DNA of 64,000 bases, from the NCBI RefSeq assembly GCF_000814005.1, contig NZ_JWLK01000007.1, forward strand, positions 62,001 to 126,000, given 5' to 3'. How positions within the stretch are numbered: the first letter of the stretch is position 1; each line of letters begins with the position of its first letter. Below the pieces are notes generated by a model. That model searched no databases. It had not been told where the DNA came from and saw only the letters and a list, made by a program, of their open reading frames with translations. A program made the position numbers and the translations under genes. This DNA is from Ruegeria sp. ANG-S4. GTDB taxonomy: Bacteria > Pseudomonadota > Alphaproteobacteria > Rhodobacterales > Rhodobacteraceae. Positions 10,202-19,424 of the stretch are shown here, piece by piece.

Positions 10202-11041
10202 ATGGCCGAGGAAGCCAAATCAGGAAGCGGTGTCTGGGAGACGATCAAGACCATCGTCTATGCACTGCTGATCGCGGGCGTTTTCCGCACGCTGTTCTTT
10301 CAGCCTTTCTGGATTCCGTCCGGATCGATGAAACCAACGCTGCTGATTGGCGATTTCCTGTTCGTGAACAAGATGTCATACGGCTATTCATATGCGTCCT
10401 GTCCCAGCCTGATCATCCCCAGCGTGGGTCTGAATATTGATGCCGAGGACATCTGTGGCTGGATGCAAGGTGACGGAAATACCCGCTTCTGGGGCGGCGA
10501 CCCCGAACGCGGCGATGTAATCGTCTTCCGCCACCCGGTTACAGGCAGGGACTATATCAAACGTCTTATCGGGCTGCCCGGCGACCGCATTCAGGTTCGG
10601 GACGGAACGATAATTCTGAACGGGACTGCCCTGTCGCAGGAACCTGACGGCGTGTTCACAGAGGTTGCGGAACCTCAAGGCCCACAGGGGCTGCGGCCTC
10701 GGTGCGAAAATGGCCCTGTCGGGTTTGGCGGCACCTGCGAGAAATCGCGATTTATCGAGACCCTGCCCAATGGTGTTTCCTACGAAGTGCTGAATATCGG
10801 CAATCAAGGGTCCGACAACACAGGCGTCTATGTTGTCCCGGAAGGTCACTACTTCTTTATGGGCGACAATCGCGACAATTCGGCAGACAGCCGCCTGCCG
10901 CAATCCGTCGGTGGGGTCGGCTACGTGCCCTACGAAAACCTGATTGGGCGTGCAGATCGGATTATGTTCTCGTCTGCGGGTCGCTCGATGCTGTTCTTCT
11001 GGACCTGGCGCGGCGATCGGTTCTTTAAGGCGGTGAATTGA
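10202..11041 (+). CDS. lepB: Signal peptidase I
   Basis: Membrane-anchored serine protease that removes signal peptides on the periplasmic side. One N-terminal membrane segment (about residues 15-32) precedes the catalytic Ser42 in [13 protein letters not shown] and Lys120 in [11 protein letters not shown]; the [11 protein letters not shown] box is near residue 220. The 279-residue length includes an insert between the boxes rich in Cys (four residues), typical of alphaproteobacterial LepB. GGAGAGAG RBS precedes the ATG. Confidence 0.97.
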   Translation: MAEEAKSGSGVWETIKTIVYALLIAGVFRTLFFQPFWIPSGSMKPTLLIGDFLFVNKMSYGYSYASCPSLIIPSVGLNIDAEDICGWMQGDGNTRFWGGDPERGDVIVFRHPVTGRDYIKRLIGLPGDRIQVRDGTIILNGTALSQEPDGVFTEVAEPQGPQGLRPRCENGPVGFGGTCEKSRFIETLPNGVSYEVLNIGNQGSDNTGVYVVPEGHYFFMGDNRDNSADSRLPQSVGGVGYVPYENLIGRADRIMFSSAGRSMLFFWTWRGDRFFKAVN

Positions 11042-11715
11042 AGCTTTCAGCCGAGATAAAGGCGTTCCAGAAACGGCTTGGGTACGCGTTTGAGACCCCA
11101 GAGCTGTTGGTGCGTGCCTTGACACACGGTTCCGTTTCGTCGCCGACCCGCCCTGACAATCAAAGGTTGGAGTTTCTGGGCGACCGTGTGCTGGGCCTTG
11201 TTATGGCCTCCGCGCTATTGGAAGCGGACAAAAACGCATCAGAGGGGCAACTGGCGCCGCGTTTCAACGCTTTGGTGCGCAAGGAAACCTGCGCGGACGT
11301 GGCCCGACAGATAGATTTGGGTGCAGTGCTCAAGCTGGGACGGTCCGAGATGTTGTCCGGGGGGCGCCGCAAACAGGCCCTTCTGGGTGATGCGATGGAG
11401 GCGGTGATCGCCGCCGTTTACCGTGATGCAGGGTTCGAGGCAGCGCGTGATGTCATATTGCGATTGTGGGGTGATCGCGTTCACAATGTCCAGGCGGACG
11501 CGCGGGATGCCAAAACCTCACTGCAAGAGTGGGCGCAGGCAAGGGGGCAAAAGCCCCCGTCCTATGTCGAAATCAAAAGAAGCGGCCCCGACCACGCGCC
11601 CGTGTTTACCATCGCCGCCCGCCTTCAGGACGGAACCGAGGCACAAGCCACTGCCGGGTCAAAACGGCAGGCCGAGCAGGCCGCGGCAAAAGCGATGTTG
11701 GAGCGGTTGGGATGA
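11038..11715 (+). CDS. rnc: Ribonuclease III
   Basis: Double-strand RNA endonuclease for rRNA and mRNA processing. The N-terminal nuclease domain carries the signature [16 protein letters not shown] (near residues 41-56) and [17 protein letters not shown] with the second catalytic acidic pair; the C-terminal dsRNA-binding domain starts near residue 155 ([13 protein letters not shown]). Starts at TTG 11038, overlapping the lepB stop as [14 protein letters not shown] is the usual start of this family. In many relatives era follows directly, but here two genes intervene. Confidence 0.97.
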   Translation: MKLSAEIKAFQKRLGYAFETPELLVRALTHGSVSSPTRPDNQRLEFLGDRVLGLVMASALLEADKNASEGQLAPRFNALVRKETCADVARQIDLGAVLKLGRSEMLSGGRRKQALLGDAMEAVIAAVYRDAGFEAARDVILRLWGDRVHNVQADARDAKTSLQEWAQARGQKPPSYVEIKRSGPDHAPVFTIAARLQDGTEAQATAGSKRQAEQAAAKAMLERLG

Positions 11716-11737
11716 GCCGCTTCGCTGATCCTTCGGC

Positions 11738-12262
11738 GTGAAGATCAGACCCGCACATCAGGTGGACGCAGCCAGCCTTGCGGCGCTATCGATCGAGGTT
11801 TGGATCGGCACTTACCTGCGCTATGGCGTGAGTTCGTTTTTTGCCCAATATGCTCTATCCGAATTCACCACAGACCGGTTCGAAAGGCTGCTTAAGGAAG
11901 GGAATGACCTTCTGGTGGTTTCGGAAAACCGCGATGGGATCGACGGTTATATTCGCGTCGCTAAAGAACGCGTTGCACCGGTCGAAGGGCTTTCTGACCT
12001 TGAGATTGCGACCATTTACGTGCAGCCCAGGCATCACGGAAAGGGTATCGGATCAGCGTTGTTGGATTGCGCGATCGACCATGCACAGGCCAACAACCGA
12101 AACTCGATCTGGCTAACCACCAATTCCGAGAACCAACCCGCGATCGACTTCTACCTGTCCAAGGGATTCTTGCAGGTTGGTACAACGGATTTCCGTATCG
12201 GGGAACAATCCTATCCAAATCATGTTCTGGCCCTAAAGACGCCAAGTCATATCCAAGGTTAG
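11738..12262 (+). CDS. GNAT family N-acetyltransferase
   Basis: A 174-residue GCN5-type acetyltransferase. The acetyl-CoA-binding motif A is seen in ATIYVQPRHHGKGIGSALLDCAIDHA (near residues 90-115) and motif B in NSENQPAIDFYLSKGF. Substrate unknown. Starts with GTG 23 nt after rnc. Its stop (12260-12262) interlocks with the stop of the multicopper oxidase on the opposite strand (12259-12261), so the two genes converge with no terminator between them. Confidence 0.88.
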   Translation: MKIRPAHQVDAASLAALSIEVWIGTYLRYGVSSFFAQYALSEFTTDRFERLLKEGNDLLVVSENRDGIDGYIRVAKERVAPVEGLSDLEIATIYVQPRHHGKGIGSALLDCAIDHAQANNRNSIWLTTNSENQPAIDFYLSKGFLQVGTTDFRIGEQSYPNHVLALKTPSHIQG

Positions 12263-13635
12263 ACCACCCGGATAAAGCCGGTCAGACCGGTTTTCTGATG
12301 TTCAATCACGTGGCAATGGAACGCCCAGTCACCCGGATTGTCCGCCACCAGGGCGATTTCCGCGACCTCGCCCTTCAGCAGCAGCATCGTGTCCGTAAGC
12401 AGTGGCGGAAGTTTTCGAAGGTTCGACTTGATGGGTGTGAAGACCAGCCCGTGCAGGTGGATCGGGTGCAAGTTGGGAGATTCATTGCGCAGCCGCAGAA
12501 CATAGCTCTTGCCGCGTTCAAGTGTTGCGAGTGGGCCAACATCGGCCGCGGCATCGCCGGGCCACGGGATGCGATTGATGGACCAGAAGTTATAGCCCAG
12601 CGAGCCGCAGAACCCGTTGTCCGGCTGACCGCCTTCCGGGGTCCAACCAAAGACGAACTCGTGCAGGTCTGCATTGGCCAAGTCGGGCATTGCTGCAGGG
12701 TTCGCTGGCAATGGCCCAAGCTCGCGCAGGTCACGCGATACGGATGCGCCGACGGCACGCAACGTCGCCATCGGTTGCGCTGGTCGACCGGGCAGCTTGG
12801 CCATAAGATCGACGCGGCCACCTTCTTGGTCCGGCATGGCCACCGCGAAATCAACACGTTGCCCGGGGCCGACCAGCAAAGGCGCATCAGCTGTTGGAAT
12901 TGGCACCTCAACTTCGACAGGGTGGCCATCCCAAGCGATGATTTTCGCATCACCACCCATCAGATGCAGGCGGTATATGCGTGTTGTATCCGTATTCACG
13001 ACGCGCAGCCTGACCAAATGACCCGCGCCGTGGTCGTAGACAGGTGTTTTTAGCCAGTTCGCGGTATGTACATTTCCGAACGTTCCGGCACGCGCCGCGC
13101 CGCGCGGCGTGTAAGCAGGCAGAAAGGCGCCATTCTCATCCAGCCGAAAGTCGCGCAGATTGATCACTTGCTCACTGTCGAACCCGGGGTCCTCAGGTTC
13201 GGCAATCACCATGACACCTGTCAGGCCATGGGCCATCTGTTCCATCGTCATACAGTGGGGATGATACCAATAGGTACCCGCATCAGGCGGGGTGAACGCG
13301 TAGTCATAGACCTCGCCTTCGCCGATGGGCATTTGCGTCAGATATGGGACGCCGTCCATGTCGTTCGGGATGCGCAATCCGTGCCAGTGCATGGCCGTAT
13401 AGTCGGCCAGGGTGTTGCGTACCGGCAGCCGCATTACCTCACCCTGCCTGCCATACAAAACTGGCGGTGGCGCGTCCGGTGACAAGCTGACCATGCCGTT
13501 TGTCACCTGATCGCGCAGGGCAAAGCTTGCCGGTTGAATGGTCAATTCCTGCGCCCCGGCAACAAGTTCCATGCCGCCCAAACCCAACGCTCCGGCAGTG
13601 GCGGTGCTGCCCAAAAGAAACTCGCGACGATTCAT
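12259..13635 (-). CDS. Tat-exported multicopper oxidase
   Basis: A 458-residue three-domain multicopper oxidase that would oxidise metals or phenolics in the periplasm with O2. The start at 13635 gives MNRREFLLGS, a Tat signal with twin arginines, preceded by AAGGGG; the frame is open further upstream but has no such support. All four copper clusters are present: HWHG (83-85), HPH (125-127), HPIHLHG near residue 390, and HCHVIEHQKTGL, where Cys441 and His446 bind type 1 copper. The usual axial Met is Leu451. No Met-rich insert as in CueO is seen, so the substrate is open. It is inserted in reverse orientation between rnc and era. Confidence 0.92.
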   Translation of the reverse strand: MNRREFLLGSTATAGALGLGGMELVAGAQELTIQPASFALRDQVTNGMVSLSPDAPPPVLYGRQGEVMRLPVRNTLADYTAMHWHGLRIPNDMDGVPYLTQMPIGEGEVYDYAFTPPDAGTYWYHPHCMTMEQMAHGLTGVMVIAEPEDPGFDSEQVINLRDFRLDENGAFLPAYTPRGAARAGTFGNVHTANWLKTPVYDHGAGHLVRLRVVNTDTTRIYRLHLMGGDAKIIAWDGHPVEVEVPIPTADAPLLVGPGQRVDFAVAMPDQEGGRVDLMAKLPGRPAQPMATLRAVGASVSRDLRELGPLPANPAAMPDLANADLHEFVFGWTPEGGQPDNGFCGSLGYNFWSINRIPWPGDAAADVGPLATLERGKSYVLRLRNESPNLHPIHLHGLVFTPIKSNLRKLPPLLTDTMLLLKGEVAEIALVADNPGDWAFHCHVIEHQKTGLTGFIRVV

Positions 13636-13797
13636 GTCAGACCCCTTGATGATGGGAAGCAAACCGGGCTGTGATTGGCTGGGCGCTGGGGATATGATTG
13701 GCATCCGTTGCGCATGGCAGCAATGCGACAAATCCCTCTGGTCCGTTCTGCCATTCTGCTATAGGGGTGCGCACTTGCAAACAGGATCGCAGGATAC

Positions 13798-14706
13798 ATG
13801 ACCACACGCGCCGGATTTATCGCCCTGATCGGAGAGCCCAACGCAGGCAAATCCACCCTTCTGAACCGCATGGTCGGGGCCAAGGTCTCGATTGTGACGC
13901 ATAAGGTCCAGACCACCCGCGCCCGCATCCGTGGCGTGGCGATGGAAGGCGATGCGCAGCTGGTCTTTGTAGACACGCCGGGTCTGTTCAAACCCCGCCG
14001 TCGCCTCGACCGTGCGATGGTCGCCGCTGCGTGGGGCGGGGCGGCCGACGCGGATATCGTGGTCCTGTTGGTCGAGGCGCATCGCGGCATCACCGAAGGG
14101 GTCGAACGCATCCTTGAAGGACTGGAAGAGATCGGGCAGGGCCGCACCATCGCGCTGGCCATCAACAAGATCGACAAGGTTCCGTCCGAGAAACTGCTGG
14201 CGCTGACCAGTGATCTGAACGCGCGCTATCCCTTCGCCGAGACCTTCATGATCTCGGCTGAAAAAGGCCACGGCGTTGACGACCTGCGTCACTGGCTGGC
14301 CTCGAACCTGCCCGAAGGCCCCTGGCTCTACCCCGAAGACCAGATCGCTGATCTGCCGCTTCGCATGATCGCAGCGGAAATGACGCGCGAGAAACTGACC
14401 CTGCGCCTGCATCAGGAACTGCCCTATCAACTGACCGTCGAGACCGAGAACTGGGAGGAGCGCAAGGACGGCTCTGCCAAGATCGATCAGGTCATCTATG
14501 TTATGCGCGACGGCCACAAGGGTATCGTTCTGGGCAAGAAGGGTGAGACCATCAAAGCCGTCAGTCAGGCGGCGCGGGCCGAACTGGAAGAGTTCCTCGA
14601 CCGCAAGATCCACCTGTTCCTGCAGGTGAAGGTCCGGCCCAACTGGCTGGAAGAATCCGAGCGCTACTCGGAAATGGGGCTGGATTTCAAAGACGGCAAC
14701 GCATGA
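13798..14706 (+). CDS. era: GTPase Era
   Basis: Ribosome-assembly GTPase that binds the 3' end of 16S rRNA. G1 GEPNAGKST, G3 DTPGLF and G4 NKID are visible in the N-terminal G domain, and the C-terminal KH domain contains GHKGIVLGKKGETIK. Length 302 is normal. The start overlaps nothing; it has a 162-nt upstream region shared divergently with the multicopper oxidase, so it must have its own promoter here rather than reading from rnc. Confidence 0.97.
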   Translation: MTTRAGFIALIGEPNAGKSTLLNRMVGAKVSIVTHKVQTTRARIRGVAMEGDAQLVFVDTPGLFKPRRRLDRAMVAAAWGGAADADIVVLLVEAHRGITEGVERILEGLEEIGQGRTIALAINKIDKVPSEKLLALTSDLNARYPFAETFMISAEKGHGVDDLRHWLASNLPEGPWLYPEDQIADLPLRMIAAEMTREKLTLRLHQELPYQLTVETENWEERKDGSAKIDQVIYVMRDGHKGIVLGKKGETIKAVSQAARAELEEFLDRKIHLFLQVKVRPNWLEESERYSEMGLDFKDGNA

Positions 14707-15032
14707 CTCGCCTTACAGCCGAATTCTGGGTGCATGCCTACCTGGCGCGGCTGCGGTTTCAGGAAATCCCAGCGTTTGTCGTGGCCCATGGTGATGACAC
14801 AGCCGGCGCGGTGTTGGTCAAACTGAATACACTGGATGGTCATGCGGTTGCGTTTCAGCGCAGTTTCGACCTGATGAGCGGAGAGCGAAAGTGGGTGGAG
14901 CTGTGTGCCGGTGCTGAGTCTTACGTCGATGCCGCTATTACCCGCCAACGCAGCTTTGACCCAGACCTTTGGGTGATTGAAGTCGAGGACCGGCAGGGGC
15001 GGCATTTGCTGGGCGAAGTAGGGCTGGACTAA
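14703..15032 (+). CDS. DUF1491 family protein
   Basis: A 109-residue alphaproteobacterial protein of DUF1491 (MTRLTAEFWVHAYLARL start; central RQRSFDPDLWVIEVED). Function unknown. It overlaps era by 4 nt (ATGA), and the era-DUF1491-recO order is common in Rhodobacteraceae; here a VOC gene on the opposite strand separates it from recO. Confidence 0.88.
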   Translation: MTRLTAEFWVHAYLARLRFQEIPAFVVAHGDDTAGAVLVKLNTLDGHAVAFQRSFDLMSGERKWVELCAGAESYVDAAITRQRSFDPDLWVIEVEDRQGRHLLGEVGLD

Positions 15033-15081
15033 ACCAACTGACCAGCCCGATCACAGCCAGACTAACAACCAAGTTCGGTTG

Positions 15082-15471
15082 TCAGTCTTTGTCGCTGAAA
15101 TAAACGAAACTCATTTTGTTGCCATCTGGATCGCGTGCATAAGCACCATAGAAATTCGGGCCGTACTGCGGGCGGGTGCCGGGATCACCTTCGTTGGTTC
15201 CACCATTGGCAAGCGCCGTTTCGTGCGCCTCTCGAACTTCGGCCTCGCTTTGGCACAACAAACCGACCATGTTTCCGTTTCCGACCGTCGCAGTCTCTTG
15301 ATTGAAGGGTGTTGCGACCCACATGCAACCGCCGTCGCGCAACTCGTAACATACGGCGTGGGGCATGTATTCGGCGACAACTTTACCGCCAATGCGCGGC
15401 ACGACCGCATCATAGTAGGTCCGTGCGTTAATCACATCGTTCGAGCCGATCATGACATAATTAAGAGACAT
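15082..15471 (-). CDS. VOC (glyoxalase/bleomycin-resistance) superfamily protein
   Basis: A 129-residue vicinal-oxygen-chelate protein of the lactoylglutathione-lyase-like type. Two beta-alpha-beta-beta-beta modules are visible, opening with MSLNYVMIGSND and closing with NFYGAYARDPDGNKMSFVYF. Start ATG 15471 places the first strand at the N-terminus; an in-frame ATG 48 nt earlier is less likely. Reaction unknown. It reads against the surrounding era/recO genes. Confidence 0.85.
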   Translation of the reverse strand: MSLNYVMIGSNDVINARTYYDAVVPRIGGKVVAEYMPHAVCYELRDGGCMWVATPFNQETATVGNGNMVGLLCQSEAEVREAHETALANGGTNEGDPGTRPQYGPNFYGAYARDPDGNKMSFVYFSDKD

Positions 15472-15694
15472 AACTTCAATCCTGCTTTTGGAACATAAAG
15501 CGAACATTAATGCGCGCACCGTTCACACGCAATGCAAACTTTACCGCGCTTCACAAAGGTTGCCGTATCAAAAACGAAATTGGTGCCGAGCGTGTTCGAG
15601 GTTGTATCTGGCAGGATAGGCCGGTTTACACCTTGCGCACGTAACGGGCTTGGGATTTTCTGCGCACTGACCTGTTGAATTGACGGAGCCAACC

Positions 15695-16420
15695 TTGGAC
15701 TGGCGCGATCACGGTATTCTACTGACGTCACGCAGACATGGCGAAACCGCCGCTATTGTCGAGGTCTTTACCGAAGGCCACGGGCGTCATGCCGGTGTCG
15801 TACGCGGTGGGGCCAGCCGCAAGATCGCCCCGACCCTGCAACCGGGTGCGCAGGTGGATGTGCATTGGCGTGCCCGGCTCGAAGAACATCTGGGCAGCTT
15901 TCAAGTGGAACCACTCCGCTCGCGCGCGGCGGCCGCGTTTTCGGGGCGATTGGCGCTGGCCGGGCTGAACGCGGTTGTCGCCTTGTTGTCCTTCTGTTTA
16001 CCGGAACGCGAACCCCATCCGGCGATCTACAAACAGACCGAGCAACTGATGGACTTGCTTGGCCAGGACGAGATTTGGCCCCTGGCGTATTTGCGTTGGG
16101 AATTGGCCCTGTTGGAAGAATTGGGATTTGGTCTTGATCTTACGGTCTGCGCAGTAACAGGAGCGCAGTCCGGGCTGGTTTATGTCTCACCCAAGACAGG
16201 GCGCGCCGTCAGCGCCGAAGGTGCCGGGGAATGGGCGGACAAATTGCTGCCGTTGCCCCCATGTTTGCGCGGCGAAGGGGCCGCGCCGGACGAAGAGATC
16301 GCGCAGGGCCTGCAAACAACCGGCTATTTTCTTGAGCACCGTCTGGCGCCATCGCTGGGTCACAGCCCGCTGCCCGAAGCTCGGGCCCGATTTGTCGAAA
16401 AGTTCATTCGACGGCTGTGA
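15695..16420 (+). CDS. recO: DNA repair protein RecO
   Basis: RecFOR-pathway mediator that loads RecA onto SSB-coated DNA. The N-terminal OB domain starts with [25 protein letters not shown], and the helical C-terminal domain has [23 protein letters not shown] chose TTG 15695, giving M-DWRDHG as in relatives, because GGAG lies 7 nt upstream; an earlier in-frame TTG at 15680 lacks an RBS. Length 241 is normal. Its 3' end overlaps the META gene on the other strand by 17 nt. Confidence 0.94.
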   Translation: MDWRDHGILLTSRRHGETAAIVEVFTEGHGRHAGVVRGGASRKIAPTLQPGAQVDVHWRARLEEHLGSFQVEPLRSRAAAAFSGRLALAGLNAVVALLSFCLPEREPHPAIYKQTEQLMDLLGQDEIWPLAYLRWELALLEELGFGLDLTVCAVTGAQSGLVYVSPKTGRAVSAEGAGEWADKLLPLPPCLRGEGAAPDEEIAQGLQTTGYFLEHRLAPSLGHSPLPEARARFVEKFIRRL

Positions 16421-16796
16421 ACACCATCTCGTGCCCGTCATCGTTTCGCAGGATCAGAACACTTCCCGAGACTTCGGACTGTGTCATGGTCATCAGGGCC
16501 GCGAAGAAAAAGCCCTCGGCTTCCAATCCGGCACAGGCTGCGCGGGTGGCTGTCAGATCGTCAATGCCAAACCACGGATAAGGCGCGCTGAGCGTGCCCT
16601 GAAAGGTGTTACACGGGGCGTTCCCGGCAATTTTGCCCTCTTCGGGGAAGCGCAAGAGGGCACTGGCCTCATAGGGTTGACCGTCGATTTCCTGAAGGGA
16701 CCACGTTTGGTCGGCTGCCCCGTAGGCCGCGACAGTTTCGTCTTTATTGCATTGAAACAGGGCCAACAGGGGCAAGGTCAGGATCAAACGCATCAT
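16404..16796 (-). CDS. META domain protein (HslJ-like)
   Basis: A 130-residue secreted protein with a short hydrophobic leader ([16 protein letters not shown]) and one META domain: [15 protein letters not shown], the [12 protein letters not shown] motif, and [18 protein letters not shown]. The leader ends FQC, which is not a good lipobox, so lipidation is uncertain. META proteins such as HslJ are envelope proteins without an assigned enzyme activity. Probably cotranscribed with the lipoprotein gene 40 nt upstream. Confidence 0.85.
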   Translation of the reverse strand: MMRLILTLPLLALFQCNKDETVAAYGAADQTWSLQEIDGQPYEASALLRFPEEGKIAGNAPCNTFQGTLSAPYPWFGIDDLTATRAACAGLEAEGFFFAALMTMTQSEVSGSVLILRNDDGHEMVFTAVE

Positions 16797-16836
16797 GTGC
16801 GCGTCTTACCGCAACGCGGAGGCGGACAAAACAGTT

Positions 16837-17391
16837 TCAATAGGGGTTCTCGCCGCTTATCAGTTCTTCCCGAACTTCAAGCCTTGGCCGCCAATTGTAT
16901 CGCGTATCCGCGCGGACCGGTGCCCAGAACAGTGCGCCGCTGTTGCGCCACGGGTCGAGAATGATGCCATCATACATCGAATCTCCCTTGGCACTGATCA
17001 CGGCGGAATGGTGGATGATCCGGAACGCTGTGGGTGGAGACGTCGCCCAATGCAAATCCAGCGTGCGGAATCCCTCCTGCTGCAGGCGCTTGGTCATCGC
17101 CTCGGCCCAGTCATTGCACAGCCCGTATTCCCGGAGCCCATTGATGACCTTTGCATTGTGGATAATCGCGGGGTCTGTGACGTTCCAGTCCCGCGTCAAC
17201 TGTTGCGAATAGGAATAGGCGATGGTTGCCGCGCGTTGTGCCTCGGCCGCGTCGACACCCGGGTCGAGTGCCTGGATCGCGTGGGCCAAAGCGTCGATAT
17301 CGCCCTGACCTGCCGTCGGCGGCGCGGTGCTACATCCGACAAGAATGAGGGCGGCCAGGGTCGCCCAAAGTGCAAGGAATCGTCTGATCAT
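16837..17391 (-). CDS. Lipoprotein with possible Cys-His-Asp catalytic triad
   Basis: A 184-residue protein with a lipoprotein signal (lipobox LVGC, Cys20). Family not recognised with certainty. The mature part has C92 in GLCNDWAEAM, paired H127/H128 in RIIHHSAVI and D146 in GIILDPW; this order and spacing are those of transglutaminase-like or papain-like cysteine peptidase folds, with Cys at the start of a helix, His starting a strand and Asp in the next strand. Function is inference only. It precedes the META gene by 40 nt on the same strand. Confidence 0.72.
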   Translation of the reverse strand: MIRRFLALWATLAALILVGCSTAPPTAGQGDIDALAHAIQALDPGVDAAEAQRAATIAYSYSQQLTRDWNVTDPAIIHNAKVINGLREYGLCNDWAEAMTKRLQQEGFRTLDLHWATSPPTAFRIIHHSAVISAKGDSMYDGIILDPWRNSGALFWAPVRADTRYNWRPRLEVREELISGENPY

Positions 17392-17531
17392 GTGTTTGGT
17401 GCCAACTGCTCGGGTCCGAGTTGTCGTCTAACGGTGATTGCGACCGGATCAAAGGGGAAGTTTGCGTGATCAGCGAAACCTGACTGAATAAGGGACAGTC
17501 AGCGCCGGATTCAACGGTCGGTTACCCCGAG

Positions 17532-17560
17532 AAGAAAAAGACCCGGCGCAGTGGCCGGGT
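17532..17560 (-). terminator. Intrinsic terminator of the acyl-CoA dehydrogenase gene
   Basis: ACCCGGC (17541-17547) pairs with GCCGGGT (17554-17560); read on the minus strand the hairpin is followed by CTTTTTCTTC. It lies 30 nt past the acyl-CoA dehydrogenase stop. Confidence 0.85.
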
Positions 17561-17589
17561 CAGTTGGGGAAACGGGCCTGCCTAAATGG

Positions 17590-19281
17590 TCATCCAAGCA
17601 GTCGTCGCGCGATGACCTGTGCCTGAATTTCAGCGGCCCCTTCGAAGATGTTCAAAATACGTGCGTCGCACAGGACGCGGCTGATTTTGTATTCCAGCGC
17701 AAATCCGTTGCCGCCATGAATCTGCAGACCGTTGTCCGCCGCCGCCCATGCGACCCGTGCGCCCAGCAACTTGGCCATCCCGGCCTCAAGGTCGCAGCGG
17801 TGTCCGTGATCCTTTTCCCAGGCCGAGAAATAGGTCAACTGGCGTGCGATCATGATCTCAACCGCCATCATCGCCAGCTTGCCCGAAACACGCGGGAAGT
17901 GGATCAACGACTTGCCGAACTGTTTGCGGTCCTGCGCGTACTGCATCGCGATATCCAAGGCGCTTTGCGCGACACCGATGGCCCGCGCGGCAGTTTGAAT
18001 GCGGGCGGATTCGAAGGTTTCCATCAGCTGTTTGAAGCCTTTGCCCTCTTCACCGCCCAGAAGGTTCTCGGCCTTGACGTGGAAACCGTCAAAACCAAGC
18101 TCGTATTCCTTCATTCCGCGATAGCCCAAAACCTCAATCTCGCCACCGGTCATGCCCGGGGTAGGGAAGGGGGCGTCATCCGTCCCAGGTGTCTTTTCGG
18201 CCAAAAACATCGACAGACCGCGATGATCGGTTGTGTCAGGATTGGTGCGGGCCAGCAGCGTCATCACATGGGTGCGCGCCGCATGGGTGATCCATGTCTT
18301 GTTGCCGGTAATCTGATAGTCGCCGTTTTCGTCCTTAACGGCGCGGGTACGAAGGCTGCCAAGGTCCGACCCGGTATTTGGCTCGGTGAACACAGCGGTT
18401 GGCAATATTTCGGCGCTGGCGAGTTTTGGCAACCAGTTTGCCTTTTGCTCATCTGTGCCGCCCGCAAGTATCAACTCGGCCGCAATCTCTGACCGCGTGC
18501 CCAGCGATCCGACACCGATGTACCCGCGCGAAAGCTCCTCAGAGACAACGCACATCGACGCTTTTGACAAGCCGAAGCCACCGAACTCTTCCGGGATGGT
18601 CAATCCAAACACACCCATTTCGGCGAGTTCCTCAATGATCTCGATCGGGATCAACTCGTCCTTGAGGTGCCAATCATGCGCGTTTGGCTCCACCTTTTCC
18701 TGCGCATAACGCCGGAACTGCTCGCGGATCATTTCCAGCTCTTCATCCAATCCGGATGCGCCATACATCGTCGAGCCCGCCTGATCCTGCATCAGTTCAA
18801 CCAACCGGGTGCGCGCAGCCTGAGAATTGCCCTGTGCCATCAGCGTCTGTACTTCGGAGCATTCGAAGCCAGACAATGCATCCCATCCCAGGCCCAGATC
18901 CTGCAGCCGGACAACTTCGCCCTGGTTCATTGGAATTCCACCGGCGACCTGGTGCAGGTACTCGCCAAAGGCGATCTGAAGCAAAAGCTGTTCCATCTCG
19001 CCGAACTTGCCGTCCGACGACAAAGCCTCGGCCCATCGCTGCATTTGCTTTAGCGACTGGTGATAGGTGGCCAGCCAGGCAAGACCATGCGCGGCGGTCT
19101 GGTGTTCCTCGATCAATGCACCCGAGATACGTCCGTCGCTCGTCACCATCGAACGCACCGAGGCGCACGCACGGTCATAAACAGCCTCAACCGCGGGAAC
19201 GGCCTTTTGCGTCAGCGCCAGAAGGTCGGGCAGAACTGCAGTTTGCGTCGCGCTGGTCATATCTTGTCCGTCATGGGCCAT
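17590..19281 (-). CDS. Acyl-CoA dehydrogenase family flavoprotein
   Basis: A 563-residue FAD enzyme of the acyl-CoA dehydrogenase superfamily. It has an extra N-terminal helical region of about 150 residues before the usual fold, then AMGVFGLTIPEEFGGFGLS-type sequence (near 225), the FAD/substrate motif AVFTEPNTGSDLGSLRTRAV, TGNKTWITHAART, and the C-terminal QIHGGNGFALEYKISRVLCDARILNIFEGAAEIQ. Length and N-terminal extension match acrylyl/2-methylacyl-CoA-type ACADs of Roseobacters rather than short-chain 380-residue enzymes. Electrons would go to ETF. Substrate not deducible. ATG 19281 has AGAAGGA upstream. Confidence 0.9.
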   Translation of the reverse strand: MAHDGQDMTSATQTAVLPDLLALTQKAVPAVEAVYDRACASVRSMVTSDGRISGALIEEHQTAAHGLAWLATYHQSLKQMQRWAEALSSDGKFGEMEQLLLQIAFGEYLHQVAGGIPMNQGEVVRLQDLGLGWDALSGFECSEVQTLMAQGNSQAARTRLVELMQDQAGSTMYGASGLDEELEMIREQFRRYAQEKVEPNAHDWHLKDELIPIEIIEELAEMGVFGLTIPEEFGGFGLSKASMCVVSEELSRGYIGVGSLGTRSEIAAELILAGGTDEQKANWLPKLASAEILPTAVFTEPNTGSDLGSLRTRAVKDENGDYQITGNKTWITHAARTHVMTLLARTNPDTTDHRGLSMFLAEKTPGTDDAPFPTPGMTGGEIEVLGYRGMKEYELGFDGFHVKAENLLGGEEGKGFKQLMETFESARIQTAARAIGVAQSALDIAMQYAQDRKQFGKSLIHFPRVSGKLAMMAVEIMIARQLTYFSAWEKDHGHRCDLEAGMAKLLGARVAWAAADNGLQIHGGNGFALEYKISRVLCDARILNIFEGAAEIQAQVIARRLLG

Positions 19282-19424
19282 GAATCATGTCCTTCTTAGG
19301 GTCGTCTGGTCATAGCACGCTGCAAGTGCAGCGCAACAAAAATGCGCAAGACTCAAGGAAAAAGTTCAAAAATTACGTGACGATTTTGGCGGTGCAGAGA
19401 ATTCACGGAGTGCTATGAAGGGGC

